Positions 1 through 9,918 of a stretch of DNA of 64,000 nucleotides are shown here, piece after piece. Source of the stretch: Corbicula japonica. Lineage: Eukaryota > Mollusca > Bivalvia > Venerida > Cyrenidae. Below the pieces are notes generated by a model. The model was not told the DNA's origin and did no database searches. It was given only the letters and a program-made list of their open reading frames with translations. The stretch's first letter is position 1, and the number at the start of each line of letters is the position of its first letter. Position numbers and translations under genes: made by a program. The stretch spans positions 186,001-250,000 of the forward strand of contig JAZAYU010000200.1 of assembly GCA_038501625.1 (NCBI GenBank), in the 5' to 3' direction.

Positions 1-238
1 ATTTTAAATCATCATTTCAAGCAATAAGGACACCGTTTACAAGAAGCACAGCTAGATCATTTAGATTAGGACCAAAATGATTATAGAAGAGTAACAGATG
101 CAGTAAAATCAAACGCAGCATCCACTTTGTTTAAAATAACAATATCAAGAAGTTAAATCTGCATACCTCTCTTTTGCTCTACTGTTTGGCTGTGTGGGGA
201 GGGTGTGTCTGCTGGATGTGGCCTTCCTGATATGCATA

Positions 239-397
239 TGTTATGAACGTAACGTCATTATGCCGTTTGGCGAAATTTGATATGACGTCGATGACGTCAC
301 TTATGTTAACGTTGTATATACAGATCAGTTGAAGATTAAAGGTCGTACCTGGAAACTGTTATTGTTTTTTAACACAACAGAGTACATCCACCATACA
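239..397 (+). mobile_element. Short LTR of a BEL/Pao-like retrotransposon
   Basis: The segment starts TGTTATGAACG and ends ACCATACA, so it has TG...CA termini. It is followed at once by TTTTGGTGCCGTGAC, the kind of primer-binding-site text seen just after invertebrate LTRs, and then by a gag-like start. The length of about 159 bp is short for an LTR. No matching 3' LTR is visible, so this is a truncated element inserted in module copy 1; copy 2 lacks it. Confidence 0.5.
283..320 (+). promoter_or_regulatory. CRE-type sites and TATA box inside the LTR
   Basis: TGACGTCG (283-290) and a perfect CRE palindrome TGACGTCA (292-299) lie just upstream of TATATA (315-320), followed by about 80 bp to the LTR end. 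This arrangement fits an LTR promoter driven by CREB/ATF-type factors. Activity is inferred from motifs only. Confidence 0.4.
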
Positions 398-429
398 TTT
401 TGGTGCCGTGACAAAACATTACATCTACA

Positions 430-747
430 ATGCATCTACAGAAGCTGAGTTCATTGCGAGCCGCCCAGCGCAGTGTGGTTTCTAGACAGTTGGAGAAGTT
501 TGAAAGTGAGCTAACCACCTCCGAGTTCAAGAAGCTTTAATAAATTCTAGAAGAAAAGGCGGTGCACATAAAGACCCTCAACGACAAAATCGTGAATCAC
601 TCAGAGATTGTGGATTTAGAAGCGGAACTGATCGAAAGCGAGGAATATTCCATTGATTTGGACTTAAAACTGCAAAAACTCAGGGACAGAGTAACAGAGT
701 GTCAGGTAACAGCCAAAACACAAAGAGAACCACAATCACTACATTGA
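430..747 (+). pseudogene. Broken BEL/Pao-like gag N-terminus
   Basis: An ATG at 430 opens a 36-codon frame with LRAAQRSVVSRQLEKFE. The frame then meets two consecutive stops (TAATAA, 538-543) and continues in the same frame as a charged, coiled-coil-like stretch (VHIKTLNDKIVN, ESEEYSIDLDLKLQKL) to a stop at 745-747. The helical, acidic character and the position just after an LTR and primer-binding site fit the N-terminal gag region of BEL/Pao elements (DUF1759-like). No protease, RT or integrase follows. It is dead or truncated. Family assignment is by resemblance only. Confidence 0.45.
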
Positions 748-1964
748 TTTGGAAATACAAGGGCTTACCGAATCTGCTGTGTGTGCACTTTTTTCAGTGC
801 ACTTTTATCCTTTTTTTTCAAGAATCTTTAATTTTGTTTGATTGTATCATGGAAATGCTCTGAACTTTGCATATAAACAAACTTAAAATTTTTAAATATC
901 TGGTCTTCTTATTGCCATGTATCAATATCATTTCTCTTTTGCAGGCATAGAGTTGTATAGATATGCTCCAGACATTTTTCGCCGATTCGCAGTGACTTTT
1001 GTTCTACCCCTACCTTGATCAAATGTCAGTGGTTTTCAAAGCCCCGTAGGGAATTATTTTTTTAATAAAAATTAGTGAAATTTTAAGTCTAATTTTGTTT
1101 TATGTTTGAAAATAACACTCAAATTTCATTCCAAAAAAAATAAAATACAATAATCAATGTTGTTAAACCAATTAAGAGAAAAGCATTTAACCGCCGATTT
1201 TTCTAAAAAACAAATGTCGGCTTGCTCCTGACTGGTCTTACATTGAAGCCATAGAAACAAACATAAAAGCAACAAGAACACAATATGATTGTCATGGTTT
1301 TTGACATGTAAATATGATTTCTGTACTTATAACTAAGGTTTTTCCGACAACTCTTTTAAAATATCGGGTCCGTCGCTTTTGACAATTTACTCCTTTGCAA
1401 TATGTTTTACTTCGTTTCGTCCAGGTAGTTTGTTTTGAATATTGCATTGGTTGCTGTAAAATAGTGCTGTTTAAAGAAAAACTTTAACCCAATTGTTTTG
1501 AGTATTCATGACAAATGTTTGACTTGTCATGTCTGTTACAGGGGTTATATTGTGTGTATCTTATATTTTAACCTTGTATAAAAGGTCAATATAACGTCAA
1601 TTTTCAGCAAGAGCATAAAATCTGGAAATAAATAAAATTATACAATACCACATGAAATCATTCAACCAGACATTTCATTAGTACAATGGTTCAGTTTTTC
1701 GGGCTTGTTATTTTCCTCTCCTCAATTTCCTTAAAATTACAATCATTGCTATATTCGGAGCAGAAGTCGTTTTTCTACCATAAATCACGAAAACAAAAAA
1801 CTAAGCTTCATTTGTGCCAAACATTTGTAAACGTCATCTAATTTATCAAAGAATGATGTTTTTGTAACAGTTGAAACAACAAAAAAAGATAATAACACAC
1901 ACTCGTATAACCACTCCTAATCTTATTATATTCAATACATGGAAATAAAATCAGAGGAAAAGTG

Positions 1965-2050
1965 ATCTTGGAAAGCCACCGAATAGGACAAATATCAAAA
2001 TATTGAACGGTTAATTTTGCTGGACCCTGTTTCTGGACAGCAAATAAAAC
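1965..2050 (+). repeat. Interspersed repeat family 1 (GAAAGCCACCGAA)
   Basis: A 'gaaagccaccgaa...acaaatat...cggtt...gacc/gagcctgttt' block that recurs at 6,130, 6,690 and 60,510 on the plus strand. It is also found inverted near 3,220-3,300 and 62,220-62,300. I do not recognise the family. Boundaries are approximate. Confidence 0.4.
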
Positions 2051-3159
2051 GCATGATTTTTTGTTCTGATTACATTGTCTACGATTAAATAACTTTTTAA
2101 GAAACAGTTAAATTCTTTAACAACAAAGCAGACATCCTTTGAGACTGGAAAACTTTGATGAATAGACCAATAAGAATTGCAAAAAAACTTGATTGCATAC
2201 CAAATGAGAATTAAAATATTCACTGGCATGAAAGGGTGGGATTTTCCAAAATCATTTCTGGCAGTAAAACACAAAGATGTCATACATAAAGGCAAAATAA
2301 CATATTCAATCCCCTAATCCATCATTGATAAAACAGAGTAAATTATTAAGAATGTCGTGAAAGTGACAGGGGCAAAAAAGAAAACGTCTGGTCAATTTTA
2401 TGGTTTACAAAAAGAAACATCAATTCTATAGAATAATTTTAAAAAGCAAACTGACATTGGCGTCTTGGCAATAAACTGTGTGATGTTTTCAGCTGTGCTT
2501 TCTCAAAATTTATATTGTGCACTGCATCCATATCTAGTTGTTCGTTTCTAATCGGTTTGCATTACTCTTGATTATTTTTCGAGCTACGACCGCCTTAATG
2601 CACCCGCGACATATATTAATCTATTTTGCATATAATACGATCGTACTTTGACCCCCCAGAAAGATCATCGTGTCAAAATTTGTTTTCTTCCTGTGATAAA
2701 GTTTTTTCTGCTGAAATAAATAACAAGAATATACTAGATAGAAGTTTGCTACTTTCTCTCGAAACGTCGAGTACATCGTTCTCCATCAGCTTGTTGTCGC
2801 AGCAATGACATATTGTCTATAATTAAGACACTTGTTTGGACGTAATTTTGACGACCAACAAATGGCCAGACGTGAATTTAAAGTTGGACTTGAAGTATAC
2901 CAATATCTTGTACTTTTCCAAACTTGTCCGTCTGTGTTTTATAGATTAATACATCAAGTTACAAACGAGTTGCATTCTTTAAGGGAAAAGCTGACTAATT
3001 GCTCTCTCCTTTATGAAGCGAGAAAATCATGACCATATCACGCTACCAAAGTCGTACAACTGATAAACATGAGCCAAAATACGAAATTGATTTTTCAAGA
3101 ATATTAAAAACAATCGTAAATATTAATTATATAGTTCTAGGGGGAAAAACAACATTAAA

Positions 3160-3320
3160 GTTAGATTTGCTTCAATGAAGTAAACTTTTTATGCATTCAT
3201 AATATGCATTTCCATTACAGCCCATGAACAGGCTCATTCAAAACGAGCCTGCAATATTTTGATATTGGTCGTGTTTGGTTGCTTTCAAAGTTCGGTTAAG
3301 CTATTTTAATGAAGGTTATC
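3160..3320 (-). repeat. Interspersed repeat family 1, inverted copy
   Basis: Read on the minus strand this carries the CTTTGAAAGC, AAAATATTGCAGGCTCG and GAGCCTGTTCATGGGC words of family 1. The corresponding place in module copy 2 (62,180-62,310) has the same inverted copy, so this insertion predates the module duplication. Confidence 0.4.
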
Positions 3321-3724
3321 ACCAGAAAAATGTCTGGAATCGGAGTTTTAAAATCAAGCATTTGTTTATCTTTATTCTTCGTTTTTGCTTGTGCTTAAAT
3401 CTGTTGAAGGCATATTGTCTGTTGAATGATGGTTAAAAGTTAATGAAATAAGGAAACTTAAACTGGTTTCAAAATTGTTAAAAAATATATTATACTGATT
3501 ATATTCACGCAAAAACCCTAGTTATATTATATACCTCGGATTATATTTTTCATCACAAATCTGGAAGCATCCTTGAAGCCTTATTTCCTCAATTCTATTT
3601 ACAAAGGTCCATGGTAGCAGTGCACCCTTGAACCTTGTAAAAATCAGTGGCAACCATCGGTTTGTCATTTTCGTTGCTTTTAGTGTGTTTTGATATTGAT
3701 AATATTATCTCTTTTCCTCATTGA

Positions 3725-3800
3725 TGTTTGGCTGTGTGGGGAGGCTGTGTCTTTTGAAGTTGGTCATTAAATATACATATTTCACTTTTGTATTTTGAAA
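3725..3800 (+). repeat. Interspersed repeat family 2 (GGCTGTGTGGGGAGGCTGTGTC)
   Basis: The word 'tggctgtgtggggaggctgt' followed by a TG-rich stretch and 'atacatatttcacttt' recurs at 187-240, 5,690-5,790 (inverted), 7,315-7,470, 60,850-60,915 and 62,735-62,800. It is often preceded by a pyrimidine-rich 'ctctttttcctc' tract. No coding content. Confidence 0.4.
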
Positions 3801-5663
3801 GGCAGCACTTTGAATTTCAAAAGCAACCTTGGCGGTGACGCTTTTCTCTCTATCGTTTTAGGATAAAATGTCATTACATATTCATGATTGTTAATGCAGG
3901 CGTTCTTTGCGGGGGTTTTTTTGTTGTTGTTTTTTTCATTCAAATATTCTTTAGCTACATGCACAGGCAAAATATATTGGGCTTGATATTCTACTTTGTG
4001 GAAGTTCTATTGTAGTAATATTTAATAAATATATAAATATGAGTGTAAAACATAGAAATAATTACTTGAAAATGCGACTCGGACCAAATTCTTAAGTCGA
4101 ATAATGTCGGCTTATACATGTAGCGATACAGCCGTTTCTGATTTACTGCATGTATTGTCCGAATATAGTCATGACGAAATCGAATTTGTCCTTTCTTATT
4201 AAAACTAAAAGCGAACAATAAATCCTCGCAAAAATAACAAAGCGACTGTGTTTGAATCTTTAAGATTGTTGTAAAATCCGTTAGAAACTCTGGAGGTGTC
4301 ATAAACGAAAAGCATGTTAATAATCTAATAAGCATTAACTTCTCACCAATTTCGGAAAAAAATAATTTCTTGCCATTTAGAAACCTTAAGGATTGTTTGA
4401 GACATGGCAAATATACATTAATCAAAATTTGACATTAAAGACAGGAATTTTACAGGGAGTGTATGTGAAAGAAAAATTGTAAATATACATCATCTCTTTT
4501 TCATTGTTCATACAATTCGTTAGAAATTGTGGAAGAAAGTATTTCACGAATGCTGTGTTTATCTTACATATGGTTGAATTTGTTATTTGCTAAATAGGGC
4601 AAATAAATTATTCTTAAAACTGGAAAAATAACACATCGCCTGCTTATATATAATATTCATTTTTCTTGGCTATTGTGCAGTAGCGAATCTTTGACGTTAC
4701 TATTACATCGTCTTTAATGGATAATACATTATAAACGGTGGGGAAAGGAAAGTGAGGAAAAATATCACTCCATTCAAAGAGTTCGAAAATAGGAACCTCG
4801 ATTTAATAAAGAAGGAATTATCGAAGGATATTTTAGTTTCATATATATTTTCTTTCTCGAGCCAAAACATCGGATCTGTCTATTATTGAGGACGTCACGG
4901 GACATGTGTTTAAAACAGCCGACACTTATTATCTTAAAGGTCACTGTCGAGAAACCTGTTTGCTTGACAATGGTATAAGTGTCTTATGTTTTATATATTT
5001 GCTTGCTTTAAATGCAACATTGTCGAGTTGATGGGTGGGTTAGAGTTCATTCCATAATAATGTTTTGTAATATTTTTCGTTCACCATTGTTTTGATTAAT
5101 GCCAATTAGTAAATCTCGAATGATATTCCATTTCATTTTATTATTGCTTTAGTAAGACATTGGGTGATATGACATTTCTGGGCAAAGCACATCATCATCG
5201 TTTTTGTGTAGAATAGGAAAGGAACTTTCACTTCATCCACGTTAATTAAAGAAACACCACTGGTTGGCGAAAATAAATCTATCCTAATAATATTTACTCA
5301 TTTTGTAGGAGAGAAGATTTTTTCTTCAAATTCCATAATACTTCTAGTCCAATTTACAAAAAATCAATAAAAACGTTCCACCTTATGGCATTTCATAACT
5401 CGTAAACAAATACAAACCGCATAAGATGTTGCACTCACCATTCAAAAATTAAAAAAACTCTACAATTATATTAAAATAAAATCTTTTGGCATATATGTGT
5501 TGCAACTGGGAAGATTAAGTTAACCTATTTTACTACAGATGTGACATTAAAACGCTTTATTACGAAGAAGAAAACAAATATTTTCTATGAATAACTACGT
5601 TTTAGGAAACCAGTATCTCTCTGTGAATAAATCATTTCATTTTACGTCATGCTTTTACAATTT

Positions 5664-6060
5664 GTTAAAAAATGTTTCAAATAGATGAAAAGGGAACTTT
5701 GAAAAAAAGTAAAATATGCATATCAATGATGGCCACATCTAGCAGACACAGCTTCCCCACACAGCCAAACAGTAGAGACAAAAAGAAAGCATGGTATTAC
5801 AATAACAATTTCAATATGGTACGCCACAAACAATTAACGAAAGTGAGAACCCGAGGGGTTACCGCCTTGGAACGGTCAGTGGCAAAACAATTTGAAAATA
5901 TTGCAGACTCGGTTTTATTGAGCCTGTTTTGGGGTAGTAATAGAAATGCATAAAACTGCCCATGCCGTCTAGCGTATTTCAATACACAAATAAAGGTACA
6001 TAAGTATCGTGCTAAACTACCTTCAAAGGACGTACCTGAAAACAACACTGATTGAATATA
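5664..6060. repeat. Composite of interspersed families 1 and 2
   Basis: An inverted family-2 word (cttccccacacagcc, near 5,750) is followed by 'cgaggggttaccgccttgg' and then a plus-strand family-1 block (gcagactcggttttattgagcctg, near 5,905). A 93-codon plus-strand frame and an 83-codon minus-strand frame overlap here. I treat both as chance frames in repeat DNA. Confidence 0.35.
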
Positions 6061-6554
6061 CGGGTAGACTTCTTACAGCCGCAAAACGGCACTCAAAACG
6101 CTACTGTGATATTTAAATAGATGTAAAGAGAACTTTGAAAGCCACCGAACACGACAATCGATATGTCTAGTCGGCTTAAGAAGGTGAAATTGCGAAAATA
6201 TATTAACGTTAACCTTGAAAACAAGCTTCAAAGAATTTGTGATTTATAAAGATTATTCAGCTGGGATACAACAATGTTATCTTTTAATACTAGTATTCCA
6301 TTTTTCAGAATGGTAAAACAGTTTCCTGACAGAGTAGCTTTTAATTACACCCTTCTTCCTCTATGTCCCTAAAATGATTACAATATTTCGTGATCAAAAG
6401 TCGTTAGCCAGGTACATCAATCACGCAAGCAATGTGTTAATCACATTCTTTATTTGTCCTGAGCTAAAGAAAAAATGTTCAAATTGGGAATAGCTTGAAT
6501 TTAGTATTACCAAATAAAACGAAAGATCTAAGTCTTAAAAGTTCGCTCGGTTAA

Positions 6555-7470
6555 TAATACAATATTGCAAACTCGGTTTAAGTAAGCCTGTAATGGAAAT
6601 GCATATTACTGTATGTGGGTTAAGCGTTACTCAATATTTACACAAACGTATGCATCGTGCTTAACGGCATTCAAATAGATGAAAAGGGAACTTTGAAAGC
6701 CACCGAACACAACAAATATGAAAATACTGCATGCTCGGTTTGATTGAGCCTGTTCATGAGCAGAAATTGGATTGCATATTACTGCCCACGCAGCCAAGCC
6801 CCGGGTTGAGCGCAACTCAATATTTACACCAATAAACAGTACAATTTTGATCTATCCCTAACGATGGTATGCATATGGCGGTGAACATGGAACCTTCATT
6901 GAGGTATTTTCAGATTAATACCATTCCATGTTCAGCGGCGTATGGTCCCCAGATAAAAGAATGGGTTTGCCCTAGACGATAAATCAATGGGCGGAATTAA
7001 ACAGAATAGAATTTTGACAGGGGATCTTAGAATATAAATCCTGCATATCACAGACAACACCAAAGGCAAAATTTAAAAAGCAGAAAGTATATCCTTGGGG
7101 GTGATTGGACAATATCCAAAACTTTTTTGGCTGGAAGGCATGCATAATATAGGCAACGTCAGCTAACTGGTTAATTTATTAACAGTATTAACTTTATGTT
7201 TAAAAGTTCCAAGGCGGTAACCCCAATGGTTCTCTTTTTCGTTAATTGGTTTTGGCGTCTTATTTGAATTGACTTACTTATAACAACATGGCTCCCTTTT
7301 CCTCTCTTCTTTTTTGCTACGTGGGGAGGCTGTGTTTTATGAGTGTGGCGATTCCTGATATGCATATTTTACTTTTTAAATGACTTAGATAAAGTGTGAT
7401 CTGAACAAGCCCTTCTTGCGCGTGGCGATTCCTGATATGCATATTTCACTTTTTCATTTAATTCAAACGT
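6555..7470 (+). repeat. Longest composite of families 1 and 2
   Basis: Two family-1 blocks (6,555-6,610 and 6,680-6,835) are followed by unique AT-rich DNA, a 'ccaaggcggtaacccc' word (7,208), and two family-2 3' ends in tandem (7,318-7,375 and 7,425-7,460, both ending cctgatatgcatatt). The same words in the same order appear at ~60,505-60,960, indicating a shared ~900-bp ancestral element. No transposase or TIRs are visible. Confidence 0.4.
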
Positions 7471-8036
7471 TGAGTTTTATATAACGATTGTACTGGAACC
7501 TTCAATGAGAAATTAGCTAAACAAGTTACCATTTAATTACTAATGAAGCACGAAGCCGTGATAAAATAAAACTTTGTTTTCAACTACTCTATAGAAAAAA
7601 TGAAAATAGTTACTAGACAGAATGTTTATACGACTTAAAATGCTTTAATATTCCGTGTCCTTTTTTTGCTGCAACATACTGTTTCACTATCATTCGTGAC
7701 AATATATTAATTTGAAAAAAAATCAACATGTCATCACGGCGATAGAGGAGGTATCCTTAATCTGTTCCATGTACATCGCAAGAACAGTTCAGTTATTTAC
7801 ACGCTGGTAGCAATTTCTATAGAGCAACGAATTTCTCTTGTAAAACAGTAATACTGGAATCACCAATAATACCGCTTGGGATCATTCTGGTTTGCTTATG
7901 ACAATAACCGCGGTTTAATAACAATGAAGCAATCTCAACTTTTGCAGGTTAAATAACCTTACAAAACTGGTGCTCTATGACAATCGTATCGTTTGAGATG
8001 CTTTAAGGACACTAGAGTTTGATATCTTGACACTTT

Positions 8037-9425
8037 TTAAATCAACATTTCAAACAGTTAGTACACCGTTTACATGATACGCAGCTCGACCATTTAAAAC
8101 AGGATTAAACTAATTTAACGAAAATAAATACATTAATAACTAATAACAAGGTTGTTGGTAGTTTGGGGTAAATGAACAGTTCGGAAGTAAGATTAGGCAA
8201 ACATGTTCACACACCTTTCAATATGATCAGTTCACCAACCTAGGAGATGTTCGATGTTAGGCGTCATCGAAAACCTTTCTCGTATGTAGTTAACAGTCTT
8301 GTTACCCATGGTCGACATGACATTAGGTAGCTTGTCTTTCAAAAGCATGTGTTCTGTGAAAACCGACATTTCATGATTTACTGTAATATAAAATGTAGAG
8401 ATAAAGCCATAAAAATGCTGCGGCTGCGCATAGCCAGCCTGGCAAGAGACAGGCAAAGTACATACCAAGCATGTCCCCCCTACCCCCACCCCCAACCCCA
8501 AAAATGTTAAACTATGCCTTTATACTGCCATTTACAATAATTGACATTCTGCGTGGTTTGAAATAAGCATATTACCTTCAAAGGAGGAAATAAGTTAAAT
8601 GTCTTTGATTTTCACAGCGGAATCTTTCGTTTCATTTAAACAGTAGAGATCGGCTGCATTGCTTTGCGATATCCAACAATTTTATCACGTGTAGTTTTAC
8701 CTAGACCGATACGAGGCTTTATTAAAATTCTGATAAATTCCTGTGGGTAATCGTTATCAAGATCGCTGCAGAAATGTTATTTAATTGCACCAAACTACAC
8801 TTGGCAAATGTTTTAACTACACATACCTTTACATTTTAATTTCCCGCCAAGAGATTGATTTACACTCTTTCAACTATAAACATAATAAAACACACCGTTT
8901 ATAATTCATTCAATGGAATTAGGATATAATTCCCAATGCGATTTTGTTTTCTTACAGATTCAGTCCAGCAGCTAAGCAATCGCATTTTCCCTCAGAATCG
9001 AACAGAATTGTAAAAAAAAACTAACACATTAAAATAAAAAAAGAGAAAGCACTCAGCGTAAAGGTAGGACATACCCATTATTGTTGATGTTGTGACTTTT
9101 GTTTTTACCCCTACCTTAATTAAATGTCAGTGGTTTTCGCAGGCACGTAGGGAAGTAAAATTTAAAAAAAAATAGTGAAATTAATTTATCCTATTTTGTT
9201 TCAAGTTTGAAAATAATACTTCAGTTTTATGCCGACAAATTAAAATACTATGATCGACGTAGTAAGAACATTGGTGAACTGTAAATATCTATGTTATTTG
9301 ATTTCATGATATGCTCTCAAACACGTTGACCACCAACTCTTCTGTTTCGTTAAGTTCTTTTTAAGTGAAAAAATTTAACCTCCGATTTTAATCAAGAGCA
9401 CCGTTTTTTCTAAAAGCAAATGTTA
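8037..9425. repeat. Module copy 2, left part
   Basis: Homologous at both ends to 1-120 and ~980-1,200 of copy 1. The middle (~8,130-9,080) differs from copy 1, which carries the LTR/gag fragment there. No gene is visible. The last bases before the giant insertion (aaatgtta + GCGTACTTT) match the corresponding site of copy 1. Confidence 0.6.
8475..8499 (-). other. G-quadruplex-type motif on the minus strand
   Basis: The plus strand reads C6-TA-C5-A-C5-AA-C4. The minus strand therefore has four G runs of 4-6 separated by 1-2-nt loops, a strong candidate quadruplex. No adjacent gene is evident. Confidence 0.6.
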
Positions 9426-9434
9426 GCGTACTTT
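9426..9434. repeat. Left 9-bp target-site duplication
   Basis: GCGTACTTT immediately before the terminal repeat ATGAATATAAAG. The identical 9-mer occurs at 55,332-55,340 immediately after the inverted end CTTTATATTCAT. Confidence 0.85.
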
Positions 9435-9448
9435 ATGAATATAAAGTT

Positions 9449-9735
9449 AGTTCCCGTTTCCCGGTTCCTTATTCCTTTTCCAGCGTTAAGTTGGTTCCTG
9501 TTTCCCGTTTCCTTTTTCCTTTTTCGAAAAAGGAATAGGGAACTGATACATGCAGTTCCCGTTTCCCGGTTCCTTATTCCTTTTTCAGCGTTAAGTTGGT
9601 TCCTGTTTCCCGTTTCCTTTTTCCTTTTTCGAAAAAGGAATAGGGAACTGATACATACAGTTCCCGTTTCCCGGTTCCTTATTCCTTTTTCACCGTTAAG
9701 TTGGTTCCTGTTTCCCGTTTCCTTTTCCTTTTTCG
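9449..9735 (+). repeat. Outer minisatellite of left arm (3 x ~105 bp)
   Basis: Units begin ttcccgtttcccggttcc at about 9,451, 9,556 and 9,661, giving a 105-bp period. Each contains 'gttaagttggttcctg' and the self-complementary tttttcgaaaaagga. The inverse block occurs at 31,028-31,359 and 55,000-55,331. A 126-codon frame through this array is just the repeat read three times. Confidence 0.85.
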
Positions 9736-9918
9736 CTCAAAATCCACAAGTGATTATTGTGAACGGGCATACATTCGCGCTATTATATTTTTCTATCTAG
9801 AAATAATATAACATGGTGCAATTCCGCCGAGTCTTAAATTCGCGCATTTTTCCTAGCGCGAAAAACCCGAATGTATGTATAGTAAACATTTACTTTTTCC
9901 AAGAATTCTCCAGAAACT
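9736..9918. other. Left-arm spacer
   Basis: Single-copy within the arm. It matches in inverse orientation the part of the right-arm spacer next to the array (30,450-30,650): gaacgggcatacattcg, attccgccgagt and tttttcctagcgcgaa are shared. It is ~430 bp shorter than the right spacer. No gene. Confidence 0.7.

Larger units (their letters stand above)
1..8036. repeat. Ancient ~8-kb tandem module, copy 1 (non-coding)
   Basis: Bases 1-120 resemble 8,037-8,130. Bases ~980-1,190 resemble ~9,080-9,420. Bases ~1,200-1,560 resemble 55,332-55,674, and ~1,565-4,860 resemble 60,107-63,215, always in the same order and orientation. This indicates an old, diverged tandem duplication of about 8 kb whose second copy was later interrupted. 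I see no supportable protein gene in 748-8,036. Open frames there are short, and many overlap interspersed repeats. From 4,860 to 8,036 I see AT-rich sequence with repeat fragments and no counterpart inside the window after 63,215. Confidence 0.7.

Noticed and set aside
3991..4425. 144-codon minus-strand frame
   Set aside because: The frame is not maintained in the homologous module copy, which lacks this stretch. Composition is typical of AT-rich non-coding DNA, with no recognisable domain.
8232..8501. 89-codon minus-strand frame starting MGLGVGVGG
   Set aside because: Its start is the translated C/G tract. The rest has no domain and is not repeated in module copy 1.
9420..9800. 126-codon plus-strand frame with a three-fold repeated peptide (FLIPF, LSWFLFPVSFF)
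   Set aside because: It is the 105-bp minisatellite, a multiple of three, read in one open phase. The inverse array gives a similar frame. No gene-like composition.
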